Positions 1 through 11,200 are shown, counted from the first letter of the stretch. The stretch: DNA of 64,000 nt from Acinetobacter larvae (GCF_001704115.1 NZ_CP016895.1:2046001-2110000), one strand, 5' to 3'. Notes: generated by a model from the sequence alone, not told the origin. Numbers and translations: made by a program.

Positions 1-2
1 TG

Positions 3-359
3 GGTTGCTATGTTCAAGCCTTTTTTCATCTTCCTGTTTCTGGTGCAGTCGTTGGTTTATTTTTAGTATTAATCGCTCTGCTTACGGGGCTGATTAAATT
101 ACATTGGATTAAACGAGGTGCTGACTTTATTTTGGCTGAGTTGGTTTTATTTTTTATTCCTTGCTTTGTCGCAGTATTAAAGTACAAAGATCTATTTCTA
201 AGTGAAGGCTGGCAATTGTTGGTCGCAGTTGCAATTGGAACCATCTGTGTCATGGTCACCACGGCTTATAGTGTTTACCTAGGCTTTAAACTGGAACAGA
301 AACTAAAAGCACATTTTACGCCATCAGACCCTGACGCAATACATCATGGTGGGCATTAA
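3..359 (+). CDS. CidA/LrgA family holin-like membrane protein (5' end missing)
   Basis: The reading frame is open from the first bases of the window, so the start codon lies outside it. The visible part carries the family motif LPVSGAVVGL followed by hydrophobic segments, and it ends in a polar, His-rich tail. CidA/LrgA proteins are small inner-membrane proteins, named as holin-like, that act with a LrgB/CidB partner in murein hydrolase control or in export of small metabolites. The partner starts 2 nt after this stop codon, the usual two-gene operon. Whether it is the CidA or the LrgA type cannot be told from this fragment. Confidence 0.85.
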   Translation, partial: GCYVQAFFHLPVSGAVVGLFLVLIALLTGLIKLHWIKRGADFILAELVLFFIPCFVAVLKYKDLFLSEGWQLLVAVAIGTICVMVTTAYSVYLGFKLEQKLKAHFTPSDPDAIHHGGH

Positions 360-361
360 TC

Positions 362-1057
362 ATGGCTCTGATTTCATTTTTATGTGTAGTGGTCACAGTA
401 TTACTTTACCTCATCGCCAAAAAAATCTACCGTAAATATCCTTATTTACTGTTATCCCCTGCACTCTTTACGCCCATTGTTTTGATTATCCTCTTGCTGA
501 TCACCCATATCTCTTATGATACTTATATGTATGAAGCACAGTGGATTGTTTGGATGCTTGGTCCGGCAACAGTGGCTTTTGCGATCCCTATTTATGAATA
601 TCGTCAGATTATTAAACAGCACGTACTTGCCATCAGTATGGGGATTGTCATTGGTATGCTCACAGGCATGATTAGCTCATTTTATTTGGCAGCATTATTT
701 CACTTTGATCAAACGACCACCTATAGTTTAATGGCGCGCTCTATTTCCACACCGTTTGCCATGGAATTAACCCGTCATATTGGTGGTTCAGTAGAACTGG
801 TCATTTTATTTACCATGATTACCGGTGTCGTCGGTATATTAATCGGTGACAGTGTATTGGCAGCAATTCGTTTAAAATCACATTTTGCGCTCGGTGCATC
901 TTTGGGCAATGCCGCACATGGTTTTGGTACATCCAAAGCTTATTCGCGCCATCGTGAACAAGGTGTGATTGCCAGTTTAACCATGGTTCTGGCCGGGGTA
1001 TTTATGGTGTTGGTTGGCCCCTTCTTGGTACATATTATTGTAAAAGTATTGTCTTAA
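362..1057 (+). CDS. LrgB/CidB family membrane protein
   Basis: 231-residue, strongly hydrophobic protein with about six to seven membrane segments, the normal length for the LrgB family. The conserved segment SISTPFAMELTRHIGG and the C-terminal GNAAHGFGTSKA stretch are the family hallmarks. It works in the inner membrane with the CidA/LrgA protein encoded 2 nt upstream, and the two are surely cotranscribed. The family is linked to autolysis control and, in some bacteria and plants, to carboxylate transport; which applies here cannot be read from the sequence. No terminator is visible in the 200 bases downstream. Confidence 0.88.
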   Translation: MALISFLCVVVTVLLYLIAKKIYRKYPYLLLSPALFTPIVLIILLLITHISYDTYMYEAQWIVWMLGPATVAFAIPIYEYRQIIKQHVLAISMGIVIGMLTGMISSFYLAALFHFDQTTTYSLMARSISTPFAMELTRHIGGSVELVILFTMITGVVGILIGDSVLAAIRLKSHFALGASLGNAAHGFGTSKAYSRHREQGVIASLTMVLAGVFMVLVGPFLVHIIVKVLS

Positions 1058-1261
1058 TTGGTTTGATCGTTCAGTACAGCCTATAAAGATACTGTTATGG
1101 CAAGGGATTGCCCATGCACAATGCTTGCACTGCAAAATAGAAATATAGCAATTTCAAGTAGAAAAAATCATTTGATTGTATATAAAAGTTTAAACAATCC
1201 GACCCGCCCAATAATTTCCGATACAATCAGCCGATATATAAATCAGAAATAGGGGTATATT

Positions 1262-2524
1262 TTGCTAGATGACTTGAAATTTATCCAGATATTTAAGCAC
1301 TGGTTAGACCAATATCCATGGCTAGAAATGTTCGTTCATTTAGCTATTTTAATTTTACTGGCAATGCTCGCCAACTTTGTTGCCAAGCACATTGTGGTTC
1401 GTGGCATACGCAGTCTGATTAATCGTTTTAAATTTAAAAATACGCCTATTTTCGCACAACATAGTGTTATTCGACGTATTGCCAATATCGTACCTGCGGT
1501 CATTATTTTAAATGGTATCAGTACCGTCCCGCATCTTACTGCTAAATTAGTCGATTTAGTGCAGTTATTTGCCCAAGCATTTATTATTCTGACCATTGCA
1601 CTGAGTATAAGTGAATTACTCAATGTCTTTAATTTGATGTATCAGAAAAATGCAAAATCACGCGACAAACCTATTAAAGGCTACTTACAGTTAATCAAAC
1701 TGCTGGTATTTATTGTCTGCACATTATTGATTGTTGGAACCTTCCTGAAAAAAGATATTTTCACTCTATTGGCAGGTTTTGGTGCCATGGCGGCAGTATT
1801 GATGTTGGTATTCCAAAATACCATTCTATCTTTGGTGGCCTCAGTACAAATTGCATCCTATGACATGGTTCGCATTGGTGACTGGATTGAAATGCCAAGC
1901 CTCAATGCCGATGGAACTGTGGTCGATATGTCCCTCCACACCGTTACCGTTGAGAATTTTGATCGCACCTTTACCACCATACCGACCAATAAACTGGTGG
2001 TCGATACCTTTAAAAACTGGCGCGGCATGTTTGATGCTGGCGTACGTCGTATTAAGCGTTCCATTTTTATTGATCAAACCAGTGTCCATCTGTTAACGCA
2101 ACAAGAAATTGAGAAATTGCGTGAATTGGTGATTTTGAATCCATATCTTGATGAGAAACAAGCAGAATTAGAGCAGTTTAATCAACAGTTTTCTGCGCAG
2201 TCACATTGGAATATGCGTCAATTGACCAATATCGGAACATTTCGTGCCTATATCAAATTATATTTGGCACAACATCCCGGCATTGCTGAAACCCAAACCT
2301 TGATGGTACGTCAATTACAGCCAACAGCGGAAGGCATTCCCTTAGAAATCTATGCCTTTACCAATAACACAGCATGGGTCGCATATGAAGGCATTCAAGC
2401 AGATATTTTTGATCATATTTTGGCTATTGCACCATATTTTTCAATCCGCATTTACCAAGCGCCATCTGGTAGTGATGTCAAATCCTTAGCATTGGCTCCA
2501 CATACAACTGCGCCGAATGTCTAA
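1262..2524 (+). CDS. ybdG: MscS-family mechanosensitive channel, YbdG/MscM type
   Basis: 420-residue inner-membrane channel expected to open under membrane tension during osmotic downshift. It matches the E. coli YbdG layout: N-terminal membrane helices, the pore-lining region GFGAMAAVLMLVFQNTILSL near residues 178-197, then the MscS beta domain with VRIGDWIEMP and a YbdG-type cytoplasmic domain containing RRIKRSIFID and ALPLEIYAF-like segments. The start is TTG. An AGGGG ribosome site at 1251-1255, 6 nt upstream, supports it, and no closer ATG fits. It is a single gene followed by a strong hairpin at 2569-2603. Confidence 0.9.
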   Translation: MLDDLKFIQIFKHWLDQYPWLEMFVHLAILILLAMLANFVAKHIVVRGIRSLINRFKFKNTPIFAQHSVIRRIANIVPAVIILNGISTVPHLTAKLVDLVQLFAQAFIILTIALSISELLNVFNLMYQKNAKSRDKPIKGYLQLIKLLVFIVCTLLIVGTFLKKDIFTLLAGFGAMAAVLMLVFQNTILSLVASVQIASYDMVRIGDWIEMPSLNADGTVVDMSLHTVTVENFDRTFTTIPTNKLVVDTFKNWRGMFDAGVRRIKRSIFIDQTSVHLLTQQEIEKLRELVILNPYLDEKQAELEQFNQQFSAQSHWNMRQLTNIGTFRAYIKLYLAQHPGIAETQTLMVRQLQPTAEGIPLEIYAFTNNTAWVAYEGIQADIFDHILAIAPYFSIRIYQAPSGSDVKSLALAPHTTAPNV

Positions 2525-2568
2525 TCAGCAAACATACCTGCTACGCTGACGGATCACTTGATCGCCAT

Positions 2569-2603
2569 CAATAGACCAAGTCTTATCGAGACTTGGTCTA
2601 TTG
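2569..2603. terminator. Bidirectional hairpin between the mscM-like and ygjP-like genes
   Basis: A perfect 15-bp inverted repeat (arms 2569-2583 and 2589-2603) with a 5-nt loop lies between two convergent genes. The T tract is weak on both sides, so this is a stable 3' structure that probably serves both transcripts rather than a textbook U-tract terminator. Confidence 0.6.
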
Positions 2604-2626
2604 ACAATGGGCAGGCCTATTTGCTT

Positions 2627-3313
2627 TTAGCGATATAAACAGTGCGGCAATTGAATTTGTTTCAGGGCACGACGATGTTGTTGAAAATCGGCATCATGCC
2701 GCGCCACTTCAGCCCAAAACGCTGGGCTATGATCAAAATGACGCGTATGCGCTAACTCGTGTACACAAACATAGCGCACTAATTTTTCAGGCAACAAAAC
2801 CAAACTGGCATTGAGCATAATGGCATGACGTTGACTACAACTGCCCCAACGGGTTTTGACCAAACGAATATTACACCGCTGATAATGGATAGCACATTGT
2901 TGAGCGACCTGTTGTAGATAGCCCGCTAAATATTTTTTAGCATATGCTAAAACAAAGTTACGAAAATGCAGCGTCACAGCTTGATCATTCACATATAAAA
3001 TCTGCTGCTCTACGTCGAGCTGCCAGGTTTTTAGGGTAGAGACCGCTTGAATATGGAAGCGCTGCTCAGCATTTTGACGATTAAATAAGGTGAAATGATC
3101 TGGCGATGTTTGTGTATTGAGTTTGGCTTGTTGCTGAGCCCAAACCCGTGCTAACCATTGTTGATGTTGCGCCAAAAACTGCTGGATCTGTTGATCATGA
3201 CAGAATTTAGGCACGGTTAAACGAATACTATGCGCATCAACCCGCAAGCGCATATGTTTAGCGCTTGCATGGCGAACAATCTTAATTTCTGGCTGTACAA
3301 TCAGACTTTGCAT
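2627..3313 (-). CDS. YgjP-like zinc metallopeptidase (DUF45/M48-like)
   Basis: 228 residues with the zinc motif HELAHTRHFDH starting at residue 185. His185, His189 and probably His195 are the metal ligands and Glu186 the catalytic base, followed by the family's S-P-A-F-W. The upstream TRWGSCS segment is also typical of the DUF45/YgjP family. The substrate is unknown. It begins about 1 nt after the rpiA stop codon and has no promoter space of its own, so it is translated from the rpiA message. Assignment to the family is firm; the biological role is not. Confidence 0.85.
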   Translation of the reverse strand: MQSLIVQPEIKIVRHASAKHMRLRVDAHSIRLTVPKFCHDQQIQQFLAQHQQWLARVWAQQQAKLNTQTSPDHFTLFNRQNAEQRFHIQAVSTLKTWQLDVEQQILYVNDQAVTLHFRNFVLAYAKKYLAGYLQQVAQQCAIHYQRCNIRLVKTRWGSCSQRHAIMLNASLVLLPEKLVRYVCVHELAHTRHFDHSPAFWAEVARHDADFQQHRRALKQIQLPHCLYR

Positions 3314-3314
3314 T

Positions 3315-3992
3315 CTATTCTATAACGGCTGTACGTTCCTCAATGCCGTGATCTGTTGCCACTATCGCTAAATCTGCTTTATTGATCGCAAAAATACCGT
3401 TAGTAACAACGCCGGGAATATCATTGATGCTTTTTTCAAGTTCTAAGGCATTGAGGATACTTAGATTATAGACATCTAGAATGACATTAGCATTGTCAGT
3501 CACAACCCCTTCACGATATGCAGGATCTCCCCCCATTGCAACCAATTTACGCGCAACGGCAGAGCGAGCCATCGGAATAACTTCTACGGGTAACGGAAAA
3601 TCACGTCCTAACTGACTCACCCATTTAGAGTCGTCTACAATACAGATAAATTTTTTCGCAATAGATGCTACGATTTTTTCCCGTGTCAATGCTGCGCCAC
3701 CACCTTTAATCATATGTAAGTGACGATCAATTTCATCTGCGCCATCCACATAGGCATCTAAACCACCCACATGGTTCATATCGACCACATCAATGCCGAG
3801 TTTTTTCAGGCGTTGTGCTGTTGCTTCAGAACTCGCAACAGCTGCTTCTAACTGTAGTTCAGGTAATAAGTCAATCAGAAAGTTTACTGTACTCCCTGTG
3901 CCCACTCCCAAAATCCCCCCTTTGGGTAAATGTTTTAAAGCGGCTTCTGCAGCTGCTTGTTTTTTTTGATCTTGGGTCGTATATAAAGCCAT
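3315..3992 (-). CDS. rpiA: Ribose-5-phosphate isomerase A
   Basis: Interconverts ribose 5-phosphate and ribulose 5-phosphate in the non-oxidative pentose phosphate pathway, in the cytoplasm. The 225-residue length is standard. Visible motifs are the phosphate-binding [13 protein letters not shown] near the N terminus, the active-site DGADEID, and [12 protein letters not shown], whose Lys and Glu match the catalytic residues of RpiA. It is the first gene of a two-gene unit with the YgjP-like protease and is divergent from ilvA, with about 110 bp of shared promoter region. Confidence 0.97.
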   Translation of the reverse strand: MALYTTQDQKKQAAAEAALKHLPKGGILGVGTGSTVNFLIDLLPELQLEAAVASSEATAQRLKKLGIDVVDMNHVGGLDAYVDGADEIDRHLHMIKGGGAALTREKIVASIAKKFICIVDDSKWVSQLGRDFPLPVEVIPMARSAVARKLVAMGGDPAYREGVVTDNANVILDVYNLSILNALELEKSINDIPGVVTNGIFAINKADLAIVATDHGIEERTAVIE

Positions 3993-4102
3993 GGCCTATC
4001 ACTCGTTTAATTTCATTCATTTTGCATTTCCGTGCAAATTTAGCACGACAAATAGCAAGCTTTTGTTACAATGGAACGCTATTTTAAACTGTTAAATGGA
4101 AA

Positions 4103-5647
4103 ATGAACATGCTGTCTCGTTTGGTTCGACAAATTTTACAAGCAACGGTCTATGATGTTGCAATCGAAACTCCACTCGAAGCAGCGCCACGAATTAGTCA
4201 AAAACTCAACAATACCATTCGTTTCAAGCGAGAAGACTTGCAACCGGTTTTTTCTTTTAAGCTACGCGGTGCCTATAACCGTATTAGCCAATTGCCAAAA
4301 TCTCAGTTGCAACGTGGCGTTATTACGGCTTCAGCAGGTAACCATGCTCAAGGTGTGGCACTGTCTGGGAAAAAACTGGGTATTCGTGCAGTGATTGTCA
4401 TGCCGAAAACAACACCCGACATTAAAGTACAAGCTGTGCGCCAACTCGGTGGTGAAGTCATTTTACATGGCGATTCTTTTGACATTGCCAATACTTTCGC
4501 CATTCAAAAGGCTGAACAAGAAGGTTTAACGTTTATTCCCCCTTATGACGATGAATTGGTCATTGCCGGTCAAGGCACCATTGCCAATGAAATTTTAAGA
4601 CAATGGCGTGATGTAGACTACGTCTTTGTTGCTGTGGGTGGCGGTGGGCTGATTGCAGGAGTTGCTGCATATTTAGGTGAGGTTGCCCCGCATGTCAAAG
4701 TCATTCCCGTTGAATATGACGAGTCTGCGTGCTTAAAAGCTGCCTTCGAAACCCAACAACGTGTTGTATTGCCACATGTTGGTTTATTTGCAGATGGTAC
4801 AGCCGTCGCACAAATTGGTGCCAAACCTTTTGAAGTACTGCAATTGATGAAGTCAGATCGCTCAGGTCCCATCGTGGAACCCAATGTCGTTTTGGTCAAT
4901 ACCGATGAAATTTGTGCAGCCATCAAAGATACCTTTGATGAAAATCGCAGCATCGTAGAACCCTCTGGTGCAATGGCATTGGCAGGCATTAAAAAATATG
5001 TTGCTCAACAAGGTATCCGTGATAAAAATATCGTGTCGATCATCTGCGGCGCAAATATGAATTTTGACCGACTTCGTTATATTGCTGAACGTACCGAGTT
5101 AGGCGAACGTCGTGAAGCCATTTTTGCTGTCACCATTCCAGAAACCAAAGGGGCCTTCCTCGCATTCTGTCGTACCTTACAAGGACGTAATATTACCGAG
5201 TTTAACTATCGTGCTTCTGCATCAAATGAAGCCCATGTTTTTGTGGGTATTAGTTTAAAATTTGGTGAAAAAGAACGTTTAGAGATCTTTGAAACCCTAC
5301 AAGCGAAATATCAAGTCGATGATCTTTCTGATGATGAAGTTGCAAAGCTGCATATTCGTTATCTGATTGGTGGTCATGCTAAAATTGCCAATGAACGCTT
5401 ATTCCGTGTGGAATTCCCAGAACGCCCAGGGGCATTATTAACCTTCTTAGAACGTCTAGGACCTAACCACAATATTTCACTGTTCCATTACCGTAACCAT
5501 GGTGCAGCAGAAGGTCGGGTTTTGGTAGGACTTGAAGCAACCGATGCGCAGCAAAATCCAGATGGTCTCATTGAGACATTACAAAGCATCGATTATCCGT
5601 TTGAAGAAATTTCAAACAACTTAGGCTATTTACGTTTTTTAAAGTAA
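4103..5647 (+). CDS. ilvA: Threonine ammonia-lyase, biosynthetic
   Basis: PLP enzyme that converts threonine to 2-oxobutanoate, the first committed step of isoleucine synthesis. The 514-residue length is that of the long, allosteric form. The catalytic lysine lies in SFKLRGAYNRI (Lys53), the PLP phosphate loop is VGGGGLIAG near residue 178, and two C-terminal ACT-like regulatory domains (about 330-420 and 425-510) should bind isoleucine and valine. A second ATG-containing start 6 nt downstream cannot be excluded. It is transcribed alone and ends at a clear terminator. Confidence 0.96.
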   Translation: MNMLSRLVRQILQATVYDVAIETPLEAAPRISQKLNNTIRFKREDLQPVFSFKLRGAYNRISQLPKSQLQRGVITASAGNHAQGVALSGKKLGIRAVIVMPKTTPDIKVQAVRQLGGEVILHGDSFDIANTFAIQKAEQEGLTFIPPYDDELVIAGQGTIANEILRQWRDVDYVFVAVGGGGLIAGVAAYLGEVAPHVKVIPVEYDESACLKAAFETQQRVVLPHVGLFADGTAVAQIGAKPFEVLQLMKSDRSGPIVEPNVVLVNTDEICAAIKDTFDENRSIVEPSGAMALAGIKKYVAQQGIRDKNIVSIICGANMNFDRLRYIAERTELGERREAIFAVTIPETKGAFLAFCRTLQGRNITEFNYRASASNEAHVFVGISLKFGEKERLEIFETLQAKYQVDDLSDDEVAKLHIRYLIGGHAKIANERLFRVEFPERPGALLTFLERLGPNHNISLFHYRNHGAAEGRVLVGLEATDAQQNPDGLIETLQSIDYPFEEISNNLGYLRFLK

Positions 5648-5680
5648 AACAGTCGACTTAAAAAGCATCTTTACAGAAAA

Positions 5681-5705
5681 ATGAGCCCTTATCGGCTCAT
5701 TTTTT
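5681..5705 (+). terminator. Rho-independent terminator of ilvA
   Basis: A 7-bp inverted repeat (ATGAGCC/GGCTCAT) with a 6-nt loop is followed directly by a run of T, 33 bases after the ilvA stop codon. Confidence 0.85.
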
Positions 5706-6027
5706 ATGATTCACATAATTTTTCCGCTTACACAATAATCACACTCGCGCTGTAAAAATTCATTTTTTTACTGAATTTTGAACTTTTAGTGCAAATCTCC
5801 AAAGCCAATAAAATAAAGTTGAATGGAAAAATATAAATAATATATTGATATAAAATAACTTTTATCAGATTTATCCGTTCAAAATTTAAGTTACAAAACT
5901 ATCACATAAAAACCGTGCAAATGTTACAGTACGTAAAATTATTTTTGTGCTTGAATCGTGCTCCTGAAATGGAAACATAACATCTGGGAAAGATGTCACA
6001 AGCATAAAGCTGAAGGATGAAGGATTT
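5706..6027. other. Non-coding stretch upstream of putP
   Basis: AT-rich region between the ilvA terminator and putP. No coding-like frame is visible. It must hold the putP promoter and regulatory sites. A GAAGGATGAAGGA purine-rich segment at about 6012-6024 is the putP ribosome-binding region. No operator could be assigned. Confidence 0.5.
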
Positions 6028-7542
6028 ATGAGTCAACTCAATCCAACGTTAATAACGTTTATATTTTATATCGTGGCCATGGTCCTAATCGGACTTTACG
6101 CCTACAAAGCTACAAATGATTTTTCTGATTATATTTTAGGTGGTCGTAGTCTAGGTAGTTTAGTCACAGCCTTATCCGCTGGGGCATCTGACATGAGTGG
6201 TTGGTTATTGATGGGGCTACCCGGCGCCATTTATTTATCCGGTCTCACAGAAGCTTGGATTGCCATCGGTTTGACTGTAGGTGCATGGTTAAACTGGATT
6301 TTTGTTGCGGGTCGTCTACGCGTTCACACTGAAATTCAACACAATGCCTTGACCCTACCCGACTATTTTGCCAGCCGTTTTTCCGATCATAAACGGATAT
6401 TACGGGTTATTTCGGCCTTGGTCATTTTAATCTTCTTCGCGATTTACTGTGCATCTGGTATGGTCGCTGGCGCACAACTCTTCAAAAGTATTTTTGGTAT
6501 TTCTTATACCACTGCGCTGTGGATTAGTGCTATTGCCACAATCAGTTATGTCTGTATCGGTGGCTTCCTGGCGATCAGTTGGACGGATACTTTTCAAGCT
6601 GGTTTGATGATTTTTGCCTTGTTAATCACACCGATTATGGCGTATCTGGCGATTGGCGATAATCACCATCAAGTGACAATGATCATTGCATCTGCTCGCC
6701 CCGATGCCAATGCTTTATTTTCTGGTATCAGTGGTATCGCGATTTTATCTGCAGTTGCCTGGGGCTTAGGCTATTTTGGTCAACCGCATATTTTGGTCCG
6801 TTTCATGGCTGCCGAATCGGTACGCGCTATTCCGGCTGCACGCCGTATTGCCATGACATGGATGATTCTCTGTTTAGGTGGTGCCGTTGCTGTCGGTTAT
6901 ATCGGTATTGCTTACTTTAAGATTCATCCAGAGTTAGCCGCTGCCGTGAATGCCAATCCTGAAACCATTTTTATGGAATTTACTAAAATTCTATTTAATC
7001 CATGGATTGCAGGTGTGGTCTTGGCCGGTATTTTGGCTGCAGTGATGAGTACGCTCAGCTGTCAACTTTTGGTCTGCTCAAGTACCTTGACTGAAGATTT
7101 ATACAAACCCTTTATTCGTAAGAATGCTTCACAAAAAGAACTGGTTTGGGTCGGTCGCTTCATGGTCTTGGCGGTATCGATTTTGGCAATATTTTTGGCG
7201 AGTAATCCAGACAGCAAAGTCTTGAGCTTAGTCGCTTATGCTTGGGCTGGTTTTGGTGCTGCTTTTGGACCATTGATCATCATCTCACTCTTGTGGAAAC
7301 GCATGACCCTCAATGCTGCTATTGTTGGTATGGTGGTCGGTGCTGCAACGGTGATTATCTGGAAAAATACGCTGGATCATTTAGGGATCTATGAAATTAT
7401 TCCTGGTTTCTTATTTTCTAGTATTGCAATTTTTGTGGTGAGCTTAATCGACAAAGCCCCTGCTGCTGACGTACAACAACGTTTTGAAGAAGCAGATCAA
7501 CGTTATAAAGCTGAAATCGCTGCCATGAAAACTGGTCAATAA
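6028..7542 (+). CDS. putP: Sodium/proline symporter
   Basis: 504-residue member of the sodium/solute symporter family with about 13 membrane helices. Segments typical of PutP are LGGRSLGSLVTALSAGASDM near residues 37-56, SGWLLMGLPGAIY, and the WGLGYFGQPHILVRFMA region. It imports proline with sodium across the inner membrane. The context fits: an Lrp-type regulator and the proline catabolic enzyme PutA follow directly. Its 3' end is convergent with the regulator and they share a strong terminator. Confidence 0.95.
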   Translation: MSQLNPTLITFIFYIVAMVLIGLYAYKATNDFSDYILGGRSLGSLVTALSAGASDMSGWLLMGLPGAIYLSGLTEAWIAIGLTVGAWLNWIFVAGRLRVHTEIQHNALTLPDYFASRFSDHKRILRVISALVILIFFAIYCASGMVAGAQLFKSIFGISYTTALWISAIATISYVCIGGFLAISWTDTFQAGLMIFALLITPIMAYLAIGDNHHQVTMIIASARPDANALFSGISGIAILSAVAWGLGYFGQPHILVRFMAAESVRAIPAARRIAMTWMILCLGGAVAVGYIGIAYFKIHPELAAAVNANPETIFMEFTKILFNPWIAGVVLAGILAAVMSTLSCQLLVCSSTLTEDLYKPFIRKNASQKELVWVGRFMVLAVSILAIFLASNPDSKVLSLVAYAWAGFGAAFGPLIIISLLWKRMTLNAAIVGMVVGAATVIIWKNTLDHLGIYEIIPGFLFSSIAIFVVSLIDKAPAADVQQRFEEADQRYKAEIAAMKTGQ

Positions 7543-7562
7543 CCCTCAATCCCCCCTTGCTC

Positions 7563-7599
7563 AAACCCGATGTTGTCTCGCTGCAACATCGGGTTTTTT
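7563..7599. terminator. Bidirectional terminator between putP and the Lrp-type gene
   Basis: A perfect 13-bp stem (arms 7563-7575 and 7584-7596) with an 8-nt loop and T-rich right flank lies between the convergent genes. The U tract serves putP; on the minus strand the tract is shorter. Confidence 0.85.
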
Positions 7600-8104
7600 A
7601 GCTATTGCCAGACAGTTTTTTTGTGCTATTGGTACGCGCATATTTTAAATTAATTTGCGTACTTTCCTTGATCACTTCCATCACTGGATAACTGCGGGTT
7701 TCTTTGATCCCAGGCAATTGCCATAAAATCTGCCCAGAAATTTTGCGGAATTCTTCCATATTTTGACAGCGAATTTTAATCAGAAAATCAAAGCCTCCAC
7801 TGGTCATATGACACTCTACAATTTCTGAATAATGTAAAATCGCATCGGAAAAAGCTTCTAATACATTGGGCGTGGTCTTATCTAATAAGACTTCCACAAA
7901 AACCACAAAACTGCGTTTTAGCAGTTTGGGATTGAGTTTGGCCTGATAAGACAAGATATAACCATCACGACTCAGTTTCTGCACCCGTGCCAATACTGCG
8001 GTTGGCGAAAGATTGACTTCCTCGGCCAATTTAGCATTGGAGATACGCCCATCATTCTGTAGTAAATCTAAAATTTTAATATCGATACGGTCTAGAACGT
8101 GCAT
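7598..8104 (-). CDS. Lrp/AsnC family transcriptional regulator (PutR-like)
   Basis: 168 residues: an N-terminal helix-turn-helix (LDLLQNDGRISNAKLAEEVN, then LSPTAVLARVQKL) and a C-terminal RAM ligand-binding domain with CHMTSGGFDFLIKI. Proteins of this family bind amino acids as octamers. Its place between putP and putA, divergent from putA across 123 bp, suggests that it senses proline and controls putA and perhaps putP, as PutR or PutA-linked Lrp proteins do in other bacteria lacking an autoregulatory PutA. That role is inferred from position. Confidence 0.88.
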   Translation of the reverse strand: MHVLDRIDIKILDLLQNDGRISNAKLAEEVNLSPTAVLARVQKLSRDGYILSYQAKLNPKLLKRSFVVFVEVLLDKTTPNVLEAFSDAILHYSEIVECHMTSGGFDFLIKIRCQNMEEFRKISGQILWQLPGIKETRSYPVMEVIKESTQINLKYARTNSTKKLSGNS

Positions 8105-8227
8105 TGGGAGACTCTATGAATAATCCACTAAATTTTACCTGAATTATAGTGAGATATTCAGCATTTTTTTTGTCATGATTCAGAAAATTCAGTATAGAAC
8201 AGCAAAAAATACGTTTTACAGGACGCA

Positions 8228-11200
8228 ATGAACATGACGGATATGACAGCAGACCTTGAAAATTCTGAAAATCAACAAGATATTTTTAAGAACGACGCTA
8301 TTACCACCTTCCACACGGCAAATGAGGCTGAACGTGAGCTGAATCGCGCTTGGCGTCGTGCTGAGCCAGAATGTGTCGAAACACTGCTGAATGCCAGCGC
8401 AATACCAGATGAAATCAATCAACGTATTCACGATCTTGCCTTAGAGCTATCACATCAATTACGTGATCAAAAAAGTGCTTCGGGTAAATCTGGCATCGTA
8501 CAGGGCTTATTACAAGAATTTTCGCTCAGTTCCCAAGAAGGGATCGCCCTCATGTGCCTGGCCGAAGCGCTGTTGCGTATTCCCGACCAAGCCACACGTG
8601 ATCTATTGATTCGAGACAAGATTAATCAAGGAAATTGGAAAGAACACGTTGGTCAAAGTAGCATGATGTTTGTCAATGCAGCCGCTTGGGGTTTAATGCT
8701 GACAGGCAAACTCATGGAAACCCCCAAACAAAAATCATTATCCAGCATGCTGACGGGTCTACTAGAACGCTGTGGTCGTGGTGTTATACGTAAAGCGGTA
8801 GATAGTGCGATGCGTATGATGGGCGAGCAATTTGTTACTGGCGAAACCATCGATGAAGCACTGAGAAATGCTAAAGCACTTGAAGCCAAAGGATTTCGCT
8901 ATTCTTATGACATGTTAGGTGAAGCAGCACTCACAGAACAAGATGCCGATCGTTATTACCAAGACTATCTCAATGCCATTCACGCCATTGGCAAAGCCTC
9001 TCATAGCGAAGACGAATATAGCGGTCCCGGGATTTCAATCAAATTATCAGCATTACATCCACGCTATCAACGCGCCCAAGTCACGCGTGTGCTGGATGAG
9101 CTTTATGCGAAAGTTTTGGAATTGGCTAAGCTTGCCAAGCATTATCGGATTGGTTTAAACATTGATGCTGAAGAAACTGAGCGCCTAGAACTCTCTTTAC
9201 AACTGCTAGAACGCCTGTGTTTTGAAGAACAATTGGCAGGTTGGAAAGGTATAGGCTTTGTGATCCAAGCCTATCAAAAACGTTGTTTCTATTTGGTCGA
9301 TTATATTGTTGATCTCGCAAAACGCAGCCAAAAACGCTTAATGATTCGTTTGGTTAAAGGTGCTTATTGGGATAGTGAAATCAAAAAAGCCCAAATAGAT
9401 GGCATGGCAGATTATCCAGTCTTTACCCGTAAAGTGCATACCGATTTATCTTATATTGCTTGTGCTAAAAAATTATTGGCGGCACCTGAACAAGTTTATC
9501 CGCAGTTTGCAACGCATAATGCCTTGAGTATGGCAACGATTTATAACTTGGCCGATCCTGCCAAATATTACCCAGGTCAATATGAGTTCCAATGCCTACA
9601 TGGTATGGGTGAAGCACTCTATCAACATGTGGTGGGCAGCAAGTCAGAGCATAAATTGGGCGTACCATGTCGAATTTATGCGCCTGTGGGCAACCATGAA
9701 ACACTACTCGCCTATCTGGTTCGCCGCCTACTTGAAAATGGTGCCAATAGTTCTTTTGTCAACCAAATTGCCGATAAAAATATGGATCTGGAAAAATTAA
9801 TCCAAGATCCACGTCAACACATTTTAGCAGCGGCTCAAACGGATCATCATGTCGTAGGTGCAATGCACCCAGCATTGGCATTGCCAAAAGATTTATATGG
9901 TACAACCCGTGTCAACTCGCATGGCATAGATTTAGCCAACGACGTCGACCTCAAACAGCTCAATGAATATGCACAACGTTGGTCTAAACAACTATGGGCT
10001 GCTGGTGCTATGGGGCTGGGCTTGAGCGAATTAGCTGATCCTCAACTTGCAGTCTCCATTCGCAATCCTGCCTTGCATTCGGATCTTGTCGGTGAGGTCA
10101 TTGAAAGCAATAGCGCACAAATCAATCAGGCGCTCGACAATGCAGAAGCAGCGCAAATTGCATGGTCACAACGTCCTAAAAATGAACGTGCTGCCTGCTT
10201 ACAACGTGCCGCCGATCTGATGCAACAACATCTCTTGCATCTGTTGGTATTACTCAGTCGTGAAAGTGGTAAAACCTATGCCAATGGCATAGCAGAAGTG
10301 CGCGAAGCCATAGACTTTCTACGTTATTATGCAGCGCAAATCATTGCACTGGATGCCGATACAAAAATCGAATCTCTGGGTACAGTACTGTGTATCAGCC
10401 CATGGAACTTCCCATTGGCGATCTTCAGTGGGCAAGTGGCTGCCGCTTTGGTGGCAGGCAATAGCGTCATTGCCAAACCAGCCGAACAAACACCTTTGGT
10501 TGCGGCCTTGGCGGTGGACTTATTCTGGCAAGCTGGTATTCCACAAGATATTTTGCAGCTATTGCCTGGTGATGGCGAGAAAGTCGGTGCTCAGCTGACC
10601 AAAGATCCTCGTATTCAAGGCATTATGTTTACTGGATCGACAGAAGTTGCCAAAATTTTACAAAGAACCTTGGCACAACGTGTCAGCCGTTTTGGTCAAT
10701 CCATTCCGCTTATTGCCGAAACGGGTGGACAAAATGCCATGATTGTTGACTCATCGGCATTGACTGAACAAGTGGTGTTAGATGTGGTCAACTCCGCCTT
10801 TGATAGTGCTGGTCAACGTTGCTCTGCGCTACGTATTCTATGCGTACAAGAAGATAATGCCGATAGCGTGATTAATATGCTGAAAGGCGCGATGCAGCAA
10901 TTAAAAGTAGGTCAGCCTTATTATCTCAATACAGATATTGGTCCAGTGATTGACCAAGAAGCGCAAATCAATATTCAAAATCATATCGATAAAATGCAAG
11001 CCAAAGGCTATAAAGTTGAGCAATTGGCTGCAAATGTTGATGATGTAGCACTCGCTGATGGTACCTTTATTTATCCGACCCTGATTGAGTTACCGCATTT
11101 AGACGATCTCAAACGTGAAGTTTTTGGTCCTGTTCTGCATGTCATTCGTTATAAACAAGGTCAATTAGATAACCTATTAAAGCAAATTAATGATAAAGGC